The position numbers and the translations under genes are program-made. Below, piece after piece: positions 38,882-48,019 of a stretch of 64,000 bases of DNA. Origin of the DNA: Pseudomonas syringae KCTC 12500 (GTDB taxonomy: Bacteria > Pseudomonadota > Gammaproteobacteria > Pseudomonadales > Pseudomonadaceae). Location of the stretch: assembly GCF_000507185.2 (NCBI RefSeq), contig NZ_AYTM02000002.1:3441001-3505000 (forward strand). The letters are read 5' to 3'. Each line of letters begins with the position of its first letter. The stretch's first letter is position 1. The notes under the pieces are model-generated. The model had not been told where the DNA came from. It ran no database searches and saw only the letters and a program-made list of their open reading frames with translations.

Positions 38882-40277
38882 CGCTTTGCGCCTCGCCCGT
38901 GGTGCGCTTGCGTTTGGCACCGCTGTTACGACGACGCTTGCGCGGGGCTGTGCCCGCCGCTTCAGGCTTGTTGCTCAGGTCGCGAATCATGTCGCGGCGT
39001 TCGCTGTCGTTGCAGTCCTGATAATCGGTCCACCACTGGCCCAGACCATCGGTCTGCTCGCCCGCAGTTTCACGCAACAGCAGGAAGTCGTAGCCGGCGC
39101 GGAACCGCGAGTTGTCGAGCAGCAGGTCGGCGCGCTTGCCCGAACGGCGCGGCAGGCGCTCCTGCATGTCCCAGATCTCGCGGATCGGCAGCGTGAAGCG
39201 CTTGGGAATGGCGATGCGCTGGCACTGCTCGATGATCAGTTCGTGAGCGGCTTCCTGCATGGCTGCGATCGGCGGCATGCCGCGTTCCTGAGCACGCAGC
39301 ACCTTGGCCGGCAGCGCAGGCCAGAGCAGGGCAGCGAATAGGAACGCCGGTGTGACCGGTTTGTTCTGCTTGATGCGCAGGTCGGTATTGATCAACGCAT
39401 TGCTGATCAGCGTATGGGTGTAGGTCGGGTTGTATTCCAGGGCCTTGGAGCTGGCTGGGAACAACGGTTCGAACAGTTCCAGGTCCACCAGCATTTCAAA
39501 GGTGGGGGCGGCGTGCCCGGAGAGGAACAGTTTGAGCACTTCCTCGAACAAGCGTGCCGATGGAATGTCACGCAGCATCGGCGCCAGTGCGCGGATCGGT
39601 TGAGCGCTGTGCTTCTCGATGCCGAAGTCCAGCTTGGCCGCGAAACGCACGGCACGCAGCATGCGCACCGGGTCTTCTTTATAACGCTGTTCCGGATCGC
39701 CGATCAGGCGGATCAGGCGGTTACGGATGTCATGGACGCCGTTGGCGTAATCCAGAACGCGCTCGCTGACCGGGTCGTAGTAAAGCGCGTTGATCGTGAA
39801 GTCACGACGCTGGGCGTCTTCTTCAAGCGTGCCGTATACGTTGTCACGCAGGATGCGTCCGCTTTCATTGCGCGAGGACTGGTTGCTGTCCTCTTCTTCG
39901 TCATCCTGAGGATGATTGGCGCGGAACGTCGCCACTTCGATGATTTCGCGACCGAAATGGATGTGCACCAGCTTGAACCGGCGGCCGATGATCCGCGCGT
40001 TGCGGAATTCGGCACGCACCTGTTCGGGCGTGGCACTGGTGGCGACGTCGAAATCCTTGGGCGTTATGTTGAGCATCATGTCGCGTACGCAACCACCGAC
40101 CAGATAGGCCTGGTAGCCGGCATTCTGCAGGCGCTCGACGATATTCACGGCATAGCGGCTGAACTGACTGCGTTGCAGCGAATGTTGGCTGCTGTTGAGC
40201 ACTTCAGGCGTGGTGCGCGTATGTTGCTGCGGTTTGCGCAGTGGGGAACGAAATGACTGGAACAACTTCTTCAGCAT
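38874..40277 (-). CDS. pcnB: poly(A) polymerase I PcnB
   Basis: A 467-residue nucleotidyltransferase that adds 3' poly(A) tails and promotes RNA decay. The catalytic region is AYLVGGCVRDMMLNITPKD (then FDVATSA, with the two Asp ligands), followed by RRFKLVHIHFGREIIEVATF and the RRDFTINALYYDP motif. The C-terminal tail is Arg/Lys-rich, as in bacterial PcnB. The start 40277 (MLKKLFQSFR) is chosen for the known N-terminus instead of an upstream ATG. crcZ lies directly upstream. Confidence 0.96.
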   Translation of the reverse strand: MLKKLFQSFRSPLRKPQQHTRTTPEVLNSSQHSLQRSQFSRYAVNIVERLQNAGYQAYLVGGCVRDMMLNITPKDFDVATSATPEQVRAEFRNARIIGRRFKLVHIHFGREIIEVATFRANHPQDDEEEDSNQSSRNESGRILRDNVYGTLEEDAQRRDFTINALYYDPVSERVLDYANGVHDIRNRLIRLIGDPEQRYKEDPVRMLRAVRFAAKLDFGIEKHSAQPIRALAPMLRDIPSARLFEEVLKLFLSGHAAPTFEMLVDLELFEPLFPASSKALEYNPTYTHTLISNALINTDLRIKQNKPVTPAFLFAALLWPALPAKVLRAQERGMPPIAAMQEAAHELIIEQCQRIAIPKRFTLPIREIWDMQERLPRRSGKRADLLLDNSRFRAGYDFLLLRETAGEQTDGLGQWWTDYQDCNDSERRDMIRDLSNKPEAAGTAPRKRRRNSGAKRKRTTGEAQSGE

Positions 40278-40421
40278 GGGATGCACTGTTTGAAGGAATA
40301 TTCGGCCAAAAACGTGGAATGACCGCATGATGGGCGGGGATTCTAGCATTTAGTCGAGTGATGGTGTAGGAAGCTGTCGCGCAAGGGTAAACGATGGCGC
40401 GGATCAAGGCGGGGAAGCTAC

Positions 40422-40780
40422 TGGGGGAGCCGAAGCTCCCCCAAAGTGTGTGCTCTTTATTATTGTTTTCTGCCTGGGCTTCTTGTTTTTGTTGAGTGCC
40501 CATTCACGAGACTTTCGTCTGTGAAACCTCCCAGTCGGGAGTCAAGAGCAAACGGATTGTTTTGGTCGCTGCGTTGCAATGATCATTCGATCCAACCAGT
40601 TCAGGCGCTACCTAAGGGTAGTTTTTGTTGTTCTCGGCCTGGTTGCGGGGCAAGCCCCAAATACAACTCCTCTCCAAAAGAATCAGTTAGCTGCGCCTCC
40701 GCCGTGTTGTTCTTGTTATGCGTGAGTCGATTCGTATTGTTTTTATTGTGGGTGTCGTACTGCTTGTTGTTCTTCTTGTA
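40422..40780 (-). ncRNA. crcZ: CrcZ small RNA (Hfq/Crc decoy)
   Basis: Between cbrB and pcnB, exactly where CrcZ lies in Pseudomonas, the reverse strand carries at least six CA-type Hfq motifs of the AAnAAnAA form (about 40457-40470, 40480-40495, 40620-40634, 40704-40719, 40733-40750, 40763-40779), for example AAGAAGAACAACAA. A sigma-54 promoter precedes it and a GGGGGAGC-TTCG-GCTCCCCC hairpin (40423-40442) ends it, giving about 360 nt. CrcZ titrates Hfq/Crc and relieves catabolite repression when CbrB is active. A plus-strand frame over this region is an artefact. The exact 5' end was estimated from the promoter. Confidence 0.9.
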
Positions 40781-40790
40781 CTAAGCATAT

Positions 40791-40806
40791 AGCAGAAGCT
40801 GTGCCA
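40791..40806 (-). promoter_or_regulatory. sigma-54 promoter of crcZ
   Basis: The reverse strand reads TGGCACAGCTTCTGCT, with the GG and GC dinucleotides at -24/-12 spacing. CbrB is the known NtrC-type activator of crcZ and is encoded next door. The transcription start should fall near 40780. Confidence 0.88.
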
Positions 40807-40815
40807 ACTTTTGCC

Positions 40816-40838
40816 AAGCCCCGTAAACCGGGGCTTTT
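40816..40838 (+). terminator. hairpin with T-run on plus strand
   Basis: AGCCCCG-TAAAC-CGGGGCT followed by TTT. It lies between the cbrB terminator and the crcZ promoter and may block read-through towards cbrB. Confidence 0.5.
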
Positions 40839-40865
40839 CGGGCAACAGGCCGGTTTTGCGCACAC

Positions 40866-40904
40866 AAAAAAGCCGGGCCTGCGTTACCGTAAGACCCGGC
40901 TTTT
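40866..40904 (-). terminator. terminator downstream of cbrB
   Basis: On the reverse strand GCCGGGTC and the matching CCCGGC arm pair around TTACGGTAACG and are followed by TTTTTT; the plus strand has a shorter TTTT, so it may work both ways. Confidence 0.8.
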
Positions 40905-40975
40905 GTTACGTGAAACGCTTGAGGTAACAGTTTGTACCCGCCCTGCGCACCGCGTGCCAGAGCCTTGGGCTGGTT

Positions 40976-42409
40976 TTATGTCTCGCTGGCCACGCCCTTG
41001 CGCCGTGGGATACCCAGACGTTGACGGCGTTCCCACAGACATTTGCGACTGACGCCCAGTTTGCGTGCCAGCTCGGTTTCAGTCATGTGGTCCTGATGCT
41101 CCAGAACGAAGTGCTGAAAATAGTCTTCGAGCGACAGGTCTTCGGCGGGCTCGTTGCCCGACGAACCGGAAGAGCCCGGTAACGGTGCCATGCCCATGTA
41201 CTCGTCGTCATCCAGCCCGTCGAGCTCAATGTCGATGCCCAGCAGGTCAGCGGTGATTTCCGGGTTCTCGCAGAGAATCACCGCGCGCTCCACCGCGTTT
41301 TCCAGCTCGCGCACGTTACCCGGCCAGCTGTAATGGCGGATCGCCTGTTCGGCGTCGTGTGCAAATTTGAGGTCGTCGCGTCCGACCTTGCTGCTCTGGC
41401 GGACCAGGAACGCACGAGCGATTTCCAGGATGTCGTTGCCACGTTCGCGCAGCGCCGGCAGTTTCAGGGCGATAACGTGCAGGCGATAGAACAGGTCTTC
41501 ACGAAACTCGCCATTTTTGGCCAGTGTTTTCAGGTCCCGGTGGGTCGCGGCAATCAGGCGTACGTCGACCTTTTGTGATTGCACCGAACCGACGCGACGA
41601 ATCTCGCCTTCCTGCAATACGCGCAGCAGGCGAGCCTGGGCTTCCAGGGGCAGTTCGCCGATTTCATCGAGAAACAGCGTGCCACCGTCAGCGGCCTCGA
41701 CCAGACCCGCGCGGCCTGCGCTGGCCCCGGTAAACGCGCCTTTCTCGTGACCGAACAGTTCGGACTCGATCAGCGATTCGGGAATGGCCGCACAGTTGAC
41801 GGAAATCATCGGTGCCTTGGCGCGGCGTGAGAGGTTGTGCAGGGCGCGGGCGACCAGTTCTTTACCGGTGCCTGACTCTCCTTGAATCAGTACGTTGGAA
41901 TCAGTCGGGGCGACTTTGCGGATCTTGCTGTAGAGATCCAGCATGGGCGGGCATGAGCCGATGATGCCGATCTCGCCGTTATGGTTCTGAGCCGGGCCTT
42001 TTTCAGCACTGCTGGTCCGGGCGGTGGCGCTGCGTTCGTCCTGAAGGTGCTTGACCGTCTGCCGATCACGCAGGATCCGCGAGACCGCCTGCAGCATTTC
42101 ATCGTGATCGAAGGGTTTGGCGATGTAGTCCACCGCGCCCAACTTCATCGAATCGACTGCCGAGCGCAGGCTCGCGTAGCTGGTCATGATCAGCACCGGT
42201 TTGCCTTCGCCGAGCTTGATCAGTTCGGTGCCGGGCGCGCCGGGCAGGCGCAGGTCGCTGACGATCAGATCGAACGACGGGATGCTGAAGCGTTCCTGAG
42301 CCTCTTGAACGGAGCCGGCTTCACTGACTTCATACTGGTTGCGTTCAAGCAGGCGACGCAGGGCTGAGCGGATAATCGTTTCGTCTTCGACGATCAAAAT
42401 ATGCGGCAT
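40976..42409 (-). CDS. cbrB: NtrC-family response regulator CbrB
   Basis: A 477-residue sigma-54 activator. The receiver domain has the phospho-acceptor Asp52 in [10 protein letters not shown]; the AAA+ domain has Walker [13 protein letters not shown] and the sigma-54-contact loop GAFTGASAG; the C-terminus has a Fis-type helix-turn-helix [20 protein letters not shown]. It responds to CbrA and activates crcZ to set carbon/nitrogen preference. The start 42409 ([10 protein letters not shown]) is chosen rather than an upstream ATG that reaches into cbrA. It is 22 bases after cbrA. Confidence 0.96.
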   Translation of the reverse strand: MPHILIVEDETIIRSALRRLLERNQYEVSEAGSVQEAQERFSIPSFDLIVSDLRLPGAPGTELIKLGEGKPVLIMTSYASLRSAVDSMKLGAVDYIAKPFDHDEMLQAVSRILRDRQTVKHLQDERSATARTSSAEKGPAQNHNGEIGIIGSCPPMLDLYSKIRKVAPTDSNVLIQGESGTGKELVARALHNLSRRAKAPMISVNCAAIPESLIESELFGHEKGAFTGASAGRAGLVEAADGGTLFLDEIGELPLEAQARLLRVLQEGEIRRVGSVQSQKVDVRLIAATHRDLKTLAKNGEFREDLFYRLHVIALKLPALRERGNDILEIARAFLVRQSSKVGRDDLKFAHDAEQAIRHYSWPGNVRELENAVERAVILCENPEITADLLGIDIELDGLDDDEYMGMAPLPGSSGSSGNEPAEDLSLEDYFQHFVLEHQDHMTETELARKLGVSRKCLWERRQRLGIPRRKGVASET

Positions 42410-42431
42410 TGATTCAGTTCTCTCGACGGTC

Positions 42432-45380
42432 TCAGTTCGCGGTGGACGTCGCGTCGACATGGCGTGGCAAGGTCACCCGAATACGGGTTCCACGCTGCTG
42501 CTCGGGATCGGCCGGGCTGTCGATGGTGATCTGTCCATAATGCTCTTCAACGATGGAATAGACCAGCGCCAGGCCAAGTCCGGTTCCCTCGCCAGGATCC
42601 TTGGTGGTGAAGAACGGCTCGAACAATCGGTCCATGATTGCCTTTGAAATCCCACTGCCTTCGTCTTCGACGATCAAGTTCACAGTGTGCTCGGATACTT
42701 CGCTTCTGACCCTGACTGCGCTGCCTGCCGGGGAGGCATCACGGGCGTTGGAGAGCAGATTGATCAACACCTGCGCCAGCCGCTGCGAGTCGCCGACAGC
42801 CCAATGCTCGGGGTTGCACAGGTTGTAGAAGTGTACTTCGAAATTGCGCCGGTTCAGCGCCAGCAGACCAATAGCATCCTGGGCCACCACGGCCAGACAA
42901 ACGGCTTCGTCGCTATGCTGATGAGCGCCCGCGTGGGCAAAACTCATCAATGACTGGACGATGCGCGAGACGCGTTTGGTCTGTTCGAGGATCTGGCTGC
43001 TGATTTCCTTGAGTTCGCCGTCTTCTTCGCGTTCCTCGCGCAGGTTCTGGGCGAGACAGGCAATACCGGTAATCGGATTGCCGATCTCGTGCGCCACGCC
43101 GGCGGCCAGTCGGCCGATACTTGCCAGACGTTCTGAATGCACCAGTTTGTCTTCGAGCATCTGCGTGTCGGTCAGGTCTTCGACCAGCACCACCAGGCCG
43201 CTGTTGCCCGGCGCCAGAGGCTCGTTGATGGCCGCCTTGTGCAGATTGAGCCAGCGTGTCTGGCCGTCCAGACCGAGCTTCTGCTTATGTAAACGCTCAT
43301 CGGGCAGGCTGGTAAAACCGGTCAGCAGGCCCTTCCACGGCTCGGCAATGGTTTCCAGTCGTGAACCCACTACGCGCTGGGCGACGATTCCGGTCAATTC
43401 TTCCATGGCCCTGTTCCACATCAGGATCTCCTGATCTTCGGCCAGCGAGCAGACGCCCATCGGCAGTTCCTGAAGGGTCTGGCGGTGGTAGCGGCGCAAG
43501 GCATCGAGTTCGGCGGCAAGGCCGGTAAGGCGCGAGTGGTAGTCCTCAAGCCGGCTTTCAATAAAATGTATGTCTTCGGTGACGTATTTTTCGCTGCCTG
43601 ATTTGTACGGCAGAAAGGTTTCCACCATGTCCTGCGCAACGCTCGGCCCCATCAGCCCGGACAGGTTGGCCTCGATGCGGTCGCGCAGGCGGCGCAGGGC
43701 ATAAGGGCGGCGCTCGTCGAACGGCAGATAAAGATCGCGCAGCGCTTGCTCGACCTCCTTCTGCGCGGCTTTCGCGCCCAGCGGCTTGGCCAGTTGGGTG
43801 GCGAACTCCTGCGGCGACACCGCGTGCAGTTCCCGGCGTTGCGGGCGGCGCACGTTGTCGACTGCGCAGGCCTCGGCGGCCCCGGCTTCTTCAGGGCTGG
43901 CATTGGTGAACAGCGAGATCAGGGTGAACAGCAAGACGTTTGCGGCCAGCGAGGCGATGGCTGCCATGTGCCAACTGGTGTCGTCCAGCACATAAATCAT
44001 GTTCAGCCAGGGAATATAGAAGCCCTGCAGGTTGCCGATCAGCGGCAACAGCATGCTGACTGCCCAGACCGAAATGCCGGCCAGCAGCCCGGCGATGAAG
44101 CCGCGTCGGTTCGCGGTCGGCCAGTACAGTACCGACAGCACGCCCGGCAGGAATTGCAGGGTCGCAACGAAGGCGACGATGCCCAGATTGGCCAGGTCCT
44201 GCTGAGCGCCGAGCATCAGGTAGAAGCCGTAACCCAGCGCGATGATCGCCACGATCAGTCCGCGTCGTGTCCACTTCAGCCAGCGATAGATATTGCCCTC
44301 GGCGGGTGGCTGATACAGCGGCAGCACCAGGTGATTGAGTGCCATGCCGGACAACGCCAGTGTGGTGACGATGATCAGCCCGCTGGCCGCCGACAGCCCG
44401 CCGATATAGGCGAGCAGGGCCAGAGACTTGCTGTTGGCGGCGATGCCGATGCCGAGCGTGAAATATTCCGGGCTGGTGGTGGCGCCGAGCTTGAGCCCGG
44501 CCCAGAGGATCAAAGGTACTGCCAGGCTGATCAACAGCAGAAACAGCGGCAGACCCCAGCTGGCGCTGACCAGCGAGCGCGGGTTGAGGTTTTCCGTGAA
44601 GGTCATGTGATACATGTGCGGCATGACGATGGCCGAGGCGAAGAACACCAGCAGCAACGTGCGCCACGGGCCTTCCTGCAAAGGCGTATGCAGCGAGGCG
44701 AGGGCGGTCTGGTTCTGCAGCAGCCACAGTTCCAGTTGTTGCGGGCCGTCGAACACGCCATACAAGGCGTACAGCCCGACGCCGCCCAGGGCGATCAGCT
44801 TGATCAGCGATTCAAAGGCGATGGCGAACACCAGGCCCTCGTGTTTCTCACGGGTCGCGATGTGCCGTGAGCCGAAAAAAATCGTGAACAGGGTGATCAG
44901 TGCGCAGAACGCCACCGCGACCCGATCCTGCACCGGCTCGCGGGTCAGAATGCCAATGGAGTCGGCGACCGCCTGAATCTGCAAGGCCAGCAGTGGCAGC
45001 ACACCGATCAGCATGAATACGGTGGTCAGTGCACCGGCCCAAGTACTGCGAAAACGGAAGGCAAACAGATCGGCCAGTGATGACAGCTGGTAGGTGCGGG
45101 TAATTCTGAGGATGGGGTAGAGCAGCACCGGCGCGAGGAGGAAGGCCCCGGACACCCCCAGATAACTGGACAGAAAGCCGTAGCCATACTGATAGGCCAG
45201 ACCAACCGTGCCATAAATCGCCCAGGCGCTGGCGTAGACGCCCAGTGACAGGGTGTAGGTCAGCGGATGACGAATGATCCAGCGCGGAATCAGGCCATGT
45301 TCGCTGACCCAGGCTACGCCGAACAGCACCAACAGGTAGGCGGCGCTGACCAGCAGCATCTGCGTCAGACTAAAGCTCAT
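42432..45380 (-). CDS. cbrA: sensor histidine kinase CbrA with SLC5-type transporter domain
   Basis: A 982-residue hybrid of transporter and kinase. The N-terminal half (about 1-500) is a sodium/solute symporter-like (SSS/SLC5) domain of about 13 membrane segments. Then come a STAC-like linker, a PAS region (about 610-730, [16 protein letters not shown]) and the kinase: H-box [17 protein letters not shown]-box [13 protein letters not shown]-boxes DEGSGISK and [13 protein letters not shown]. In P. putida CbrA transports histidine as well as signalling. The start is given as 45380 (MSFSLTQM); an ATG two codons earlier is also possible. The upstream small gene overlaps it. Confidence 0.95.
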   Translation of the reverse strand: MSFSLTQMLLVSAAYLLVLFGVAWVSEHGLIPRWIIRHPLTYTLSLGVYASAWAIYGTVGLAYQYGYGFLSSYLGVSGAFLLAPVLLYPILRITRTYQLSSLADLFAFRFRSTWAGALTTVFMLIGVLPLLALQIQAVADSIGILTREPVQDRVAVAFCALITLFTIFFGSRHIATREKHEGLVFAIAFESLIKLIALGGVGLYALYGVFDGPQQLELWLLQNQTALASLHTPLQEGPWRTLLLVFFASAIVMPHMYHMTFTENLNPRSLVSASWGLPLFLLLISLAVPLILWAGLKLGATTSPEYFTLGIGIAANSKSLALLAYIGGLSAASGLIIVTTLALSGMALNHLVLPLYQPPAEGNIYRWLKWTRRGLIVAIIALGYGFYLMLGAQQDLANLGIVAFVATLQFLPGVLSVLYWPTANRRGFIAGLLAGISVWAVSMLLPLIGNLQGFYIPWLNMIYVLDDTSWHMAAIASLAANVLLFTLISLFTNASPEEAGAAEACAVDNVRRPQRRELHAVSPQEFATQLAKPLGAKAAQKEVEQALRDLYLPFDERRPYALRRLRDRIEANLSGLMGPSVAQDMVETFLPYKSGSEKYVTEDIHFIESRLEDYHSRLTGLAAELDALRRYHRQTLQELPMGVCSLAEDQEILMWNRAMEELTGIVAQRVVGSRLETIAEPWKGLLTGFTSLPDERLHKQKLGLDGQTRWLNLHKAAINEPLAPGNSGLVVLVEDLTDTQMLEDKLVHSERLASIGRLAAGVAHEIGNPITGIACLAQNLREEREEDGELKEISSQILEQTKRVSRIVQSLMSFAHAGAHQHSDEAVCLAVVAQDAIGLLALNRRNFEVHFYNLCNPEHWAVGDSQRLAQVLINLLSNARDASPAGSAVRVRSEVSEHTVNLIVEDEGSGISKAIMDRLFEPFFTTKDPGEGTGLGLALVYSIVEEHYGQITIDSPADPEQQRGTRIRVTLPRHVDATSTAN

Positions 45381-45546
45381 CGGCATCTCGCTGGCTCTGC
45401 AGAATGAACGTCACCACAATCAGGATCAGCCACAACATGTAGGGCCGATACCAGGCACCGGTGGCATCGATCCACCAGTCCATGATGGCTGGAGAGAACA
45501 GATAAATGCCGACCACCAGAAGCAAAACCAACCGGTATATGTACAT
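45370..45546 (-). CDS. small membrane protein gene overlapping cbrA (CbrX-like)
   Basis: A 58-residue frame, MYIYRLVLLLVVGIYLFSPA, then IMDWWIDATGAWYRPYM, then LWLILIVVTFILQSQ, ending DADEL. It has AGGGAGA 4-10 bases before the ATG and two membrane helices with a short WW-containing loop. Its stop lies 10 bases inside cbrA, the pattern of translational coupling. A small ORF in this position was described for P. putida as cbrX, from memory; function is unproven. It was missed by length-limited gene finding. Confidence 0.75.
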   Translation of the reverse strand: MYIYRLVLLLVVGIYLFSPAIMDWWIDATGAWYRPYMLWLILIVVTFILQSQRDADEL

Positions 45547-45644
45547 CTGGTCTCCCTGCGCTGGTAGATGAGGAGCGGCATGTTAACGGATGCCGGATAA
45601 CCTGCAAGTATCCTTGCGTCGCAGTTTGCGGCGACCGCTCTGGA

Positions 45645-46532
45645 TCAGTCTATCCGGGCTTCCTCAATATTGCGCAGTCGGGGTATCAGGTCAGCGTTCC
45701 AGTGACGTATGCCCCAGGCAAGCACTTCCTGCGCGGTGCCATCGGTCATGTGCGCATCGAGCGGCTGCCCCAATGCGCGCAAGGCCCGAAGCAGCAGCGG
45801 CGTCGCCTGATCGGCCGGCAGTGGCGGGGAGCGATAGGACTTGCCCAGCTTGTGACCATCGGGTTGGGTGATCAACGGTACATGCAGGTAGCGCGGTTGG
45901 GGCAGGCCCAGCAGTTCCTGCAGGTAAAGCTGGCGGGGTGTCGAGTCGAGCAGGTCGGCACCGCGAACGATATCGGTGACGCCTTGCCAGGCGTCGTCAA
46001 TGACCACGGCCAGTTGATAGGCATATAGCCCATCGCGCCGGCGGATTACAAAGTCACCGCTTTCGCGGCCCAAGTGCATTTTGAAGGTGCCCTGAACCCG
46101 GTCTTCGAAGCGATATTCCAGCTCCGGAACGCGAATGCGGATTGCGGCGTTGTCCGGCGAATGCCCGGCATTGCGGCAGAAACCCGGATAGACGCCCTGA
46201 AAGTCTTCGAGCTGTTTACGCGAGCAGGTGCAGGCGTAGGCCAGGCCATGATTGAACCAGCGCTGGAGGATCTCGGCGTAGGCGTCATGACGCTCGCTTT
46301 GCCGCACCATCTGGCCGTCCCATTCAAAACCGTAGCGCTCGAGTGTCTCGAGAATCCCCGCCTGCGCGCCGGCTACTTCACGCGGCGGGTCGAGATCCTC
46401 CATGCGCAACAGCCACTGACCGTCTGCCGCGCGCGCATCGAGATAGGAGGCGAGGGCTGCGACCAGCGAGCCAAAATGCAGGTAACCACTGGGAGTCGGC
46501 GCAAAGCGCCCGATATAGGCCGGTTTTTTCAT
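45645..46532 (-). CDS. gluQ: glutamyl-Q tRNA(Asp) synthetase GluQRS
   Basis: A 295-residue truncated glutamyl-tRNA-synthetase-like enzyme that glutamylates queuosine in tRNA-Asp. It has the HIGH-like motif FAPTPSGYLHFGSLVAAL, the zinc ligands in CTCSRKQLEDFQGVYPGFC, and the KLGKSYRSPPL motif in place of KMSKS. It lacks an anticodon-binding domain, as the family does. The start 46532 (MKKPAYIGRF) is chosen on the family N-terminus; the upstream extension comes from the repeat region. It lies between dksA and cbrA, the common arrangement. Confidence 0.95.
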   Translation of the reverse strand: MKKPAYIGRFAPTPSGYLHFGSLVAALASYLDARAADGQWLLRMEDLDPPREVAGAQAGILETLERYGFEWDGQMVRQSERHDAYAEILQRWFNHGLAYACTCSRKQLEDFQGVYPGFCRNAGHSPDNAAIRIRVPELEYRFEDRVQGTFKMHLGRESGDFVIRRRDGLYAYQLAVVIDDAWQGVTDIVRGADLLDSTPRQLYLQELLGLPQPRYLHVPLITQPDGHKLGKSYRSPPLPADQATPLLLRALRALGQPLDAHMTDGTAQEVLAWGIRHWNADLIPRLRNIEEARID

Positions 46533-46587
46533 GGGCGGGATGTTACGGGTGACGGGCTTGGGCGGGCAAGTGGAACGCAGGGGAGAG

Positions 46588-46694
46588 AAAAGGTGATCTG
46601 AGTCGTATCTCAATCCACCTGACAAAGAAAACCGCCGTGTGACGCATAGCCCCACGAACTGCATTCCCACGCGGAGCGTTGGAACGATGGTCAG
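46588..46694. repeat. direct repeat copy A
   Basis: 107 bp beginning AAAAGGTGATCTGAG and ending GATGGTCAG, about 80 percent identical by eye to copy B at 46976-47083. The two copies bracket the structured element between them. Confidence 0.8.
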
Positions 46695-46792
46695 AACAAT
46701 CTCATGCCTTATCTGCAGCTGCTGCCAACGAAGTGCTTTTTTGATCGCGATGGCATGAACGACGCAAATTGCGACGTTAGTGACGGCTGAGT

Positions 46793-46888
46793 CCTGGCGC
46801 TGATCCGGGGGTAACTCGGCAAGGATGCCGAGTTAGCCGCACCGGGCCATGGATGGCCCGTTGCGGCGACCCCCGGATCAGTGTCAGG
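46793..46888. repeat. three-way-junction structured element
   Basis: An outer stem pairs 46793-46812 with 46869-46888 (20 bp, including 13 perfect pairs CTGATCCGGGGGT / ACCCCCGGATCAG and two G-U pairs if read as plus-strand RNA). Inside are hairpin 1 at 46813-46834 (9-bp stem AACTCGGCA / TGCCGAGTT) and hairpin 2 at 46836-46867 (GCCGCA and CGGGCCAT with their complements). Further hairpins follow at 46898-46912 and 46938-46962 (GTTACTTTG / CAAAGTAAC). No credible ORF; it looks like a repeated non-coding element of P. syringae. Confidence 0.75.
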
Positions 46889-46975
46889 GCGAAGGGACCC
46901 GACGAAGTCGGGCCGGAAACAGGAGCGAGGGGGTTTGGTTACTTTGGCCCCATCAAAGTAACTCGCCGAGGGGCG

Positions 46976-47083
46976 AAAAGGTGACCTGAGTCGAACTCCA
47001 ATCCACCTGACATCACGGAACCGCTGTGTGACGCAGAGCGTCACGAACTGCATGCCAACGCGGAGCATTAGCACGATAGTCAG
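46976..47083. repeat. direct repeat copy B
   Basis: 108 bp beginning AAAAGGTGACCTGAG and ending GATAGTCAG; partner of copy A. A reverse-strand frame of 121 codons crossing it is composed only of translated repeat. Confidence 0.8.
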
Positions 47084-47188
47084 TTAGATTTGTGTATAAC
47101 ACCGAGCGCAGAGCGTGAGGAACAAGAAGTGTCCGGAGAAAAATTTCCCTTGGCATGCGTTGCGCAGAGTGACTTCCACAGGCACAAA

Positions 47189-47210
47189 AAAAGACGCCGA
47201 AGCGTCTTTT
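47189..47210 (-). terminator. terminator of dksA
   Basis: AAAAGACGC and GCGTCTTTT pair with a 4-base loop; on the reverse strand seven T residues follow. It is 21 bases after the dksA stop. Confidence 0.85.
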
Positions 47211-47230
47211 CAGTCAAAGGCGGCCCCAGG

Positions 47231-47671
47231 TCATTTACCGACCTGTTTTTCCTTGATTTCTGCAAGTGTCTTGCAGTCGACGCACTGGTCTGCAGTCGGG
47301 CGAGCCTCAAGACGGCGGATGCCGATCTCTACGCCGCAGGATTCACACCAGCCATATTCCTCGTCCTTGATCAGTTGCAGCGTCTTGTCGATCTTCTTGA
47401 TCAACTTGCGTTCGCGATCGCGGGCACGAAGTTCGAGGCTGAACTCTTCTTCCTGACTGGCACGGTCGGCCGGATCAGGGAAGTTGGCAGCTTCATCCTT
47501 CATATGGTCTACCGTTCGGTCGACCTCTTGCATCAAGTCCTGCTTCCACTTGTTCAGGATCTTGGTGAAGTGCGCGCGCATCGGCTCGCCCATGTACTCT
47601 TCACCCTTCGTTTGCACGTAGGGCTCAAAGCCGCTGATTAGATGGTTCTGTTGCTTTTCTGGGGTGGGCAT
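47231..47671 (-). CDS. dksA: RNA polymerase-binding transcription factor DksA
   Basis: A 146-residue DksA. It has a long coiled coil (about 30-105) whose tip keeps the acidic motif DPADRA, and a C4 zinc finger WCESCGVEIGIRRLEA with C-X2-C repeated in QCVDC. It binds in the polymerase secondary channel and mediates the ppGpp response. All four Cys are present, so it is the zinc-type DksA and not the C-less DksA2. The start 47671 (MPTPEKQQN) is preferred to an in-frame ATG six codons upstream. Confidence 0.96.
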   Translation of the reverse strand: MPTPEKQQNHLISGFEPYVQTKGEEYMGEPMRAHFTKILNKWKQDLMQEVDRTVDHMKDEAANFPDPADRASQEEEFSLELRARDRERKLIKKIDKTLQLIKDEEYGWCESCGVEIGIRRLEARPTADQCVDCKTLAEIKEKQVGK

Positions 47672-48019
47672 GTCTGGACCGCCTCTCACTCTTCTAATCT
47701 ATTGCGCAGGATTGTTCCATCACCGACACCCGTCGGCCCTGCAGCTGCAAGCGGGCGAACTTACCAGATCAAATCGGAGTGCGCTACTCCCGGTTGTCGA
47801 GCATGACGACGCCGTCTTCTTATGGAGATGGCCATTTCGCATCTGCCCTGCATCTAAATGAACTCTAGTCGCTGCGCACCGTCGTAGCTTTCTTTTATTC
47901 AGCGTTCGGGGACCGGGTTTTTCAGTCCGCAAACACACCGTCGGGCGGGTGGTTGGGTAGAATCATGGCGCGCCGTGATGACAATCATGTTTTAACACCC
48001 GCCCTCCAAAGGAATATCC
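47672..48019. other. intergenic region dksA / aminotransferase
   Basis: 348 bases that separate divergent genes. No ORF is supportable. A TAGAAT box near 47958 could be a -10 element for the aminotransferase; no regulator site was recognised. Confidence 0.35.

Noticed and set aside
40446..40784. 112-residue plus-strand frame between pcnB and cbrB
   Set aside because: It is antisense to the CrcZ RNA; its Phe/Leu runs come from the complement of the CA motifs.
46709..47074. 121-residue reverse-strand frame between gluQ and dksA
   Set aside because: Covers the direct repeat and hairpin element; it has no family features and looks like translated repeat.
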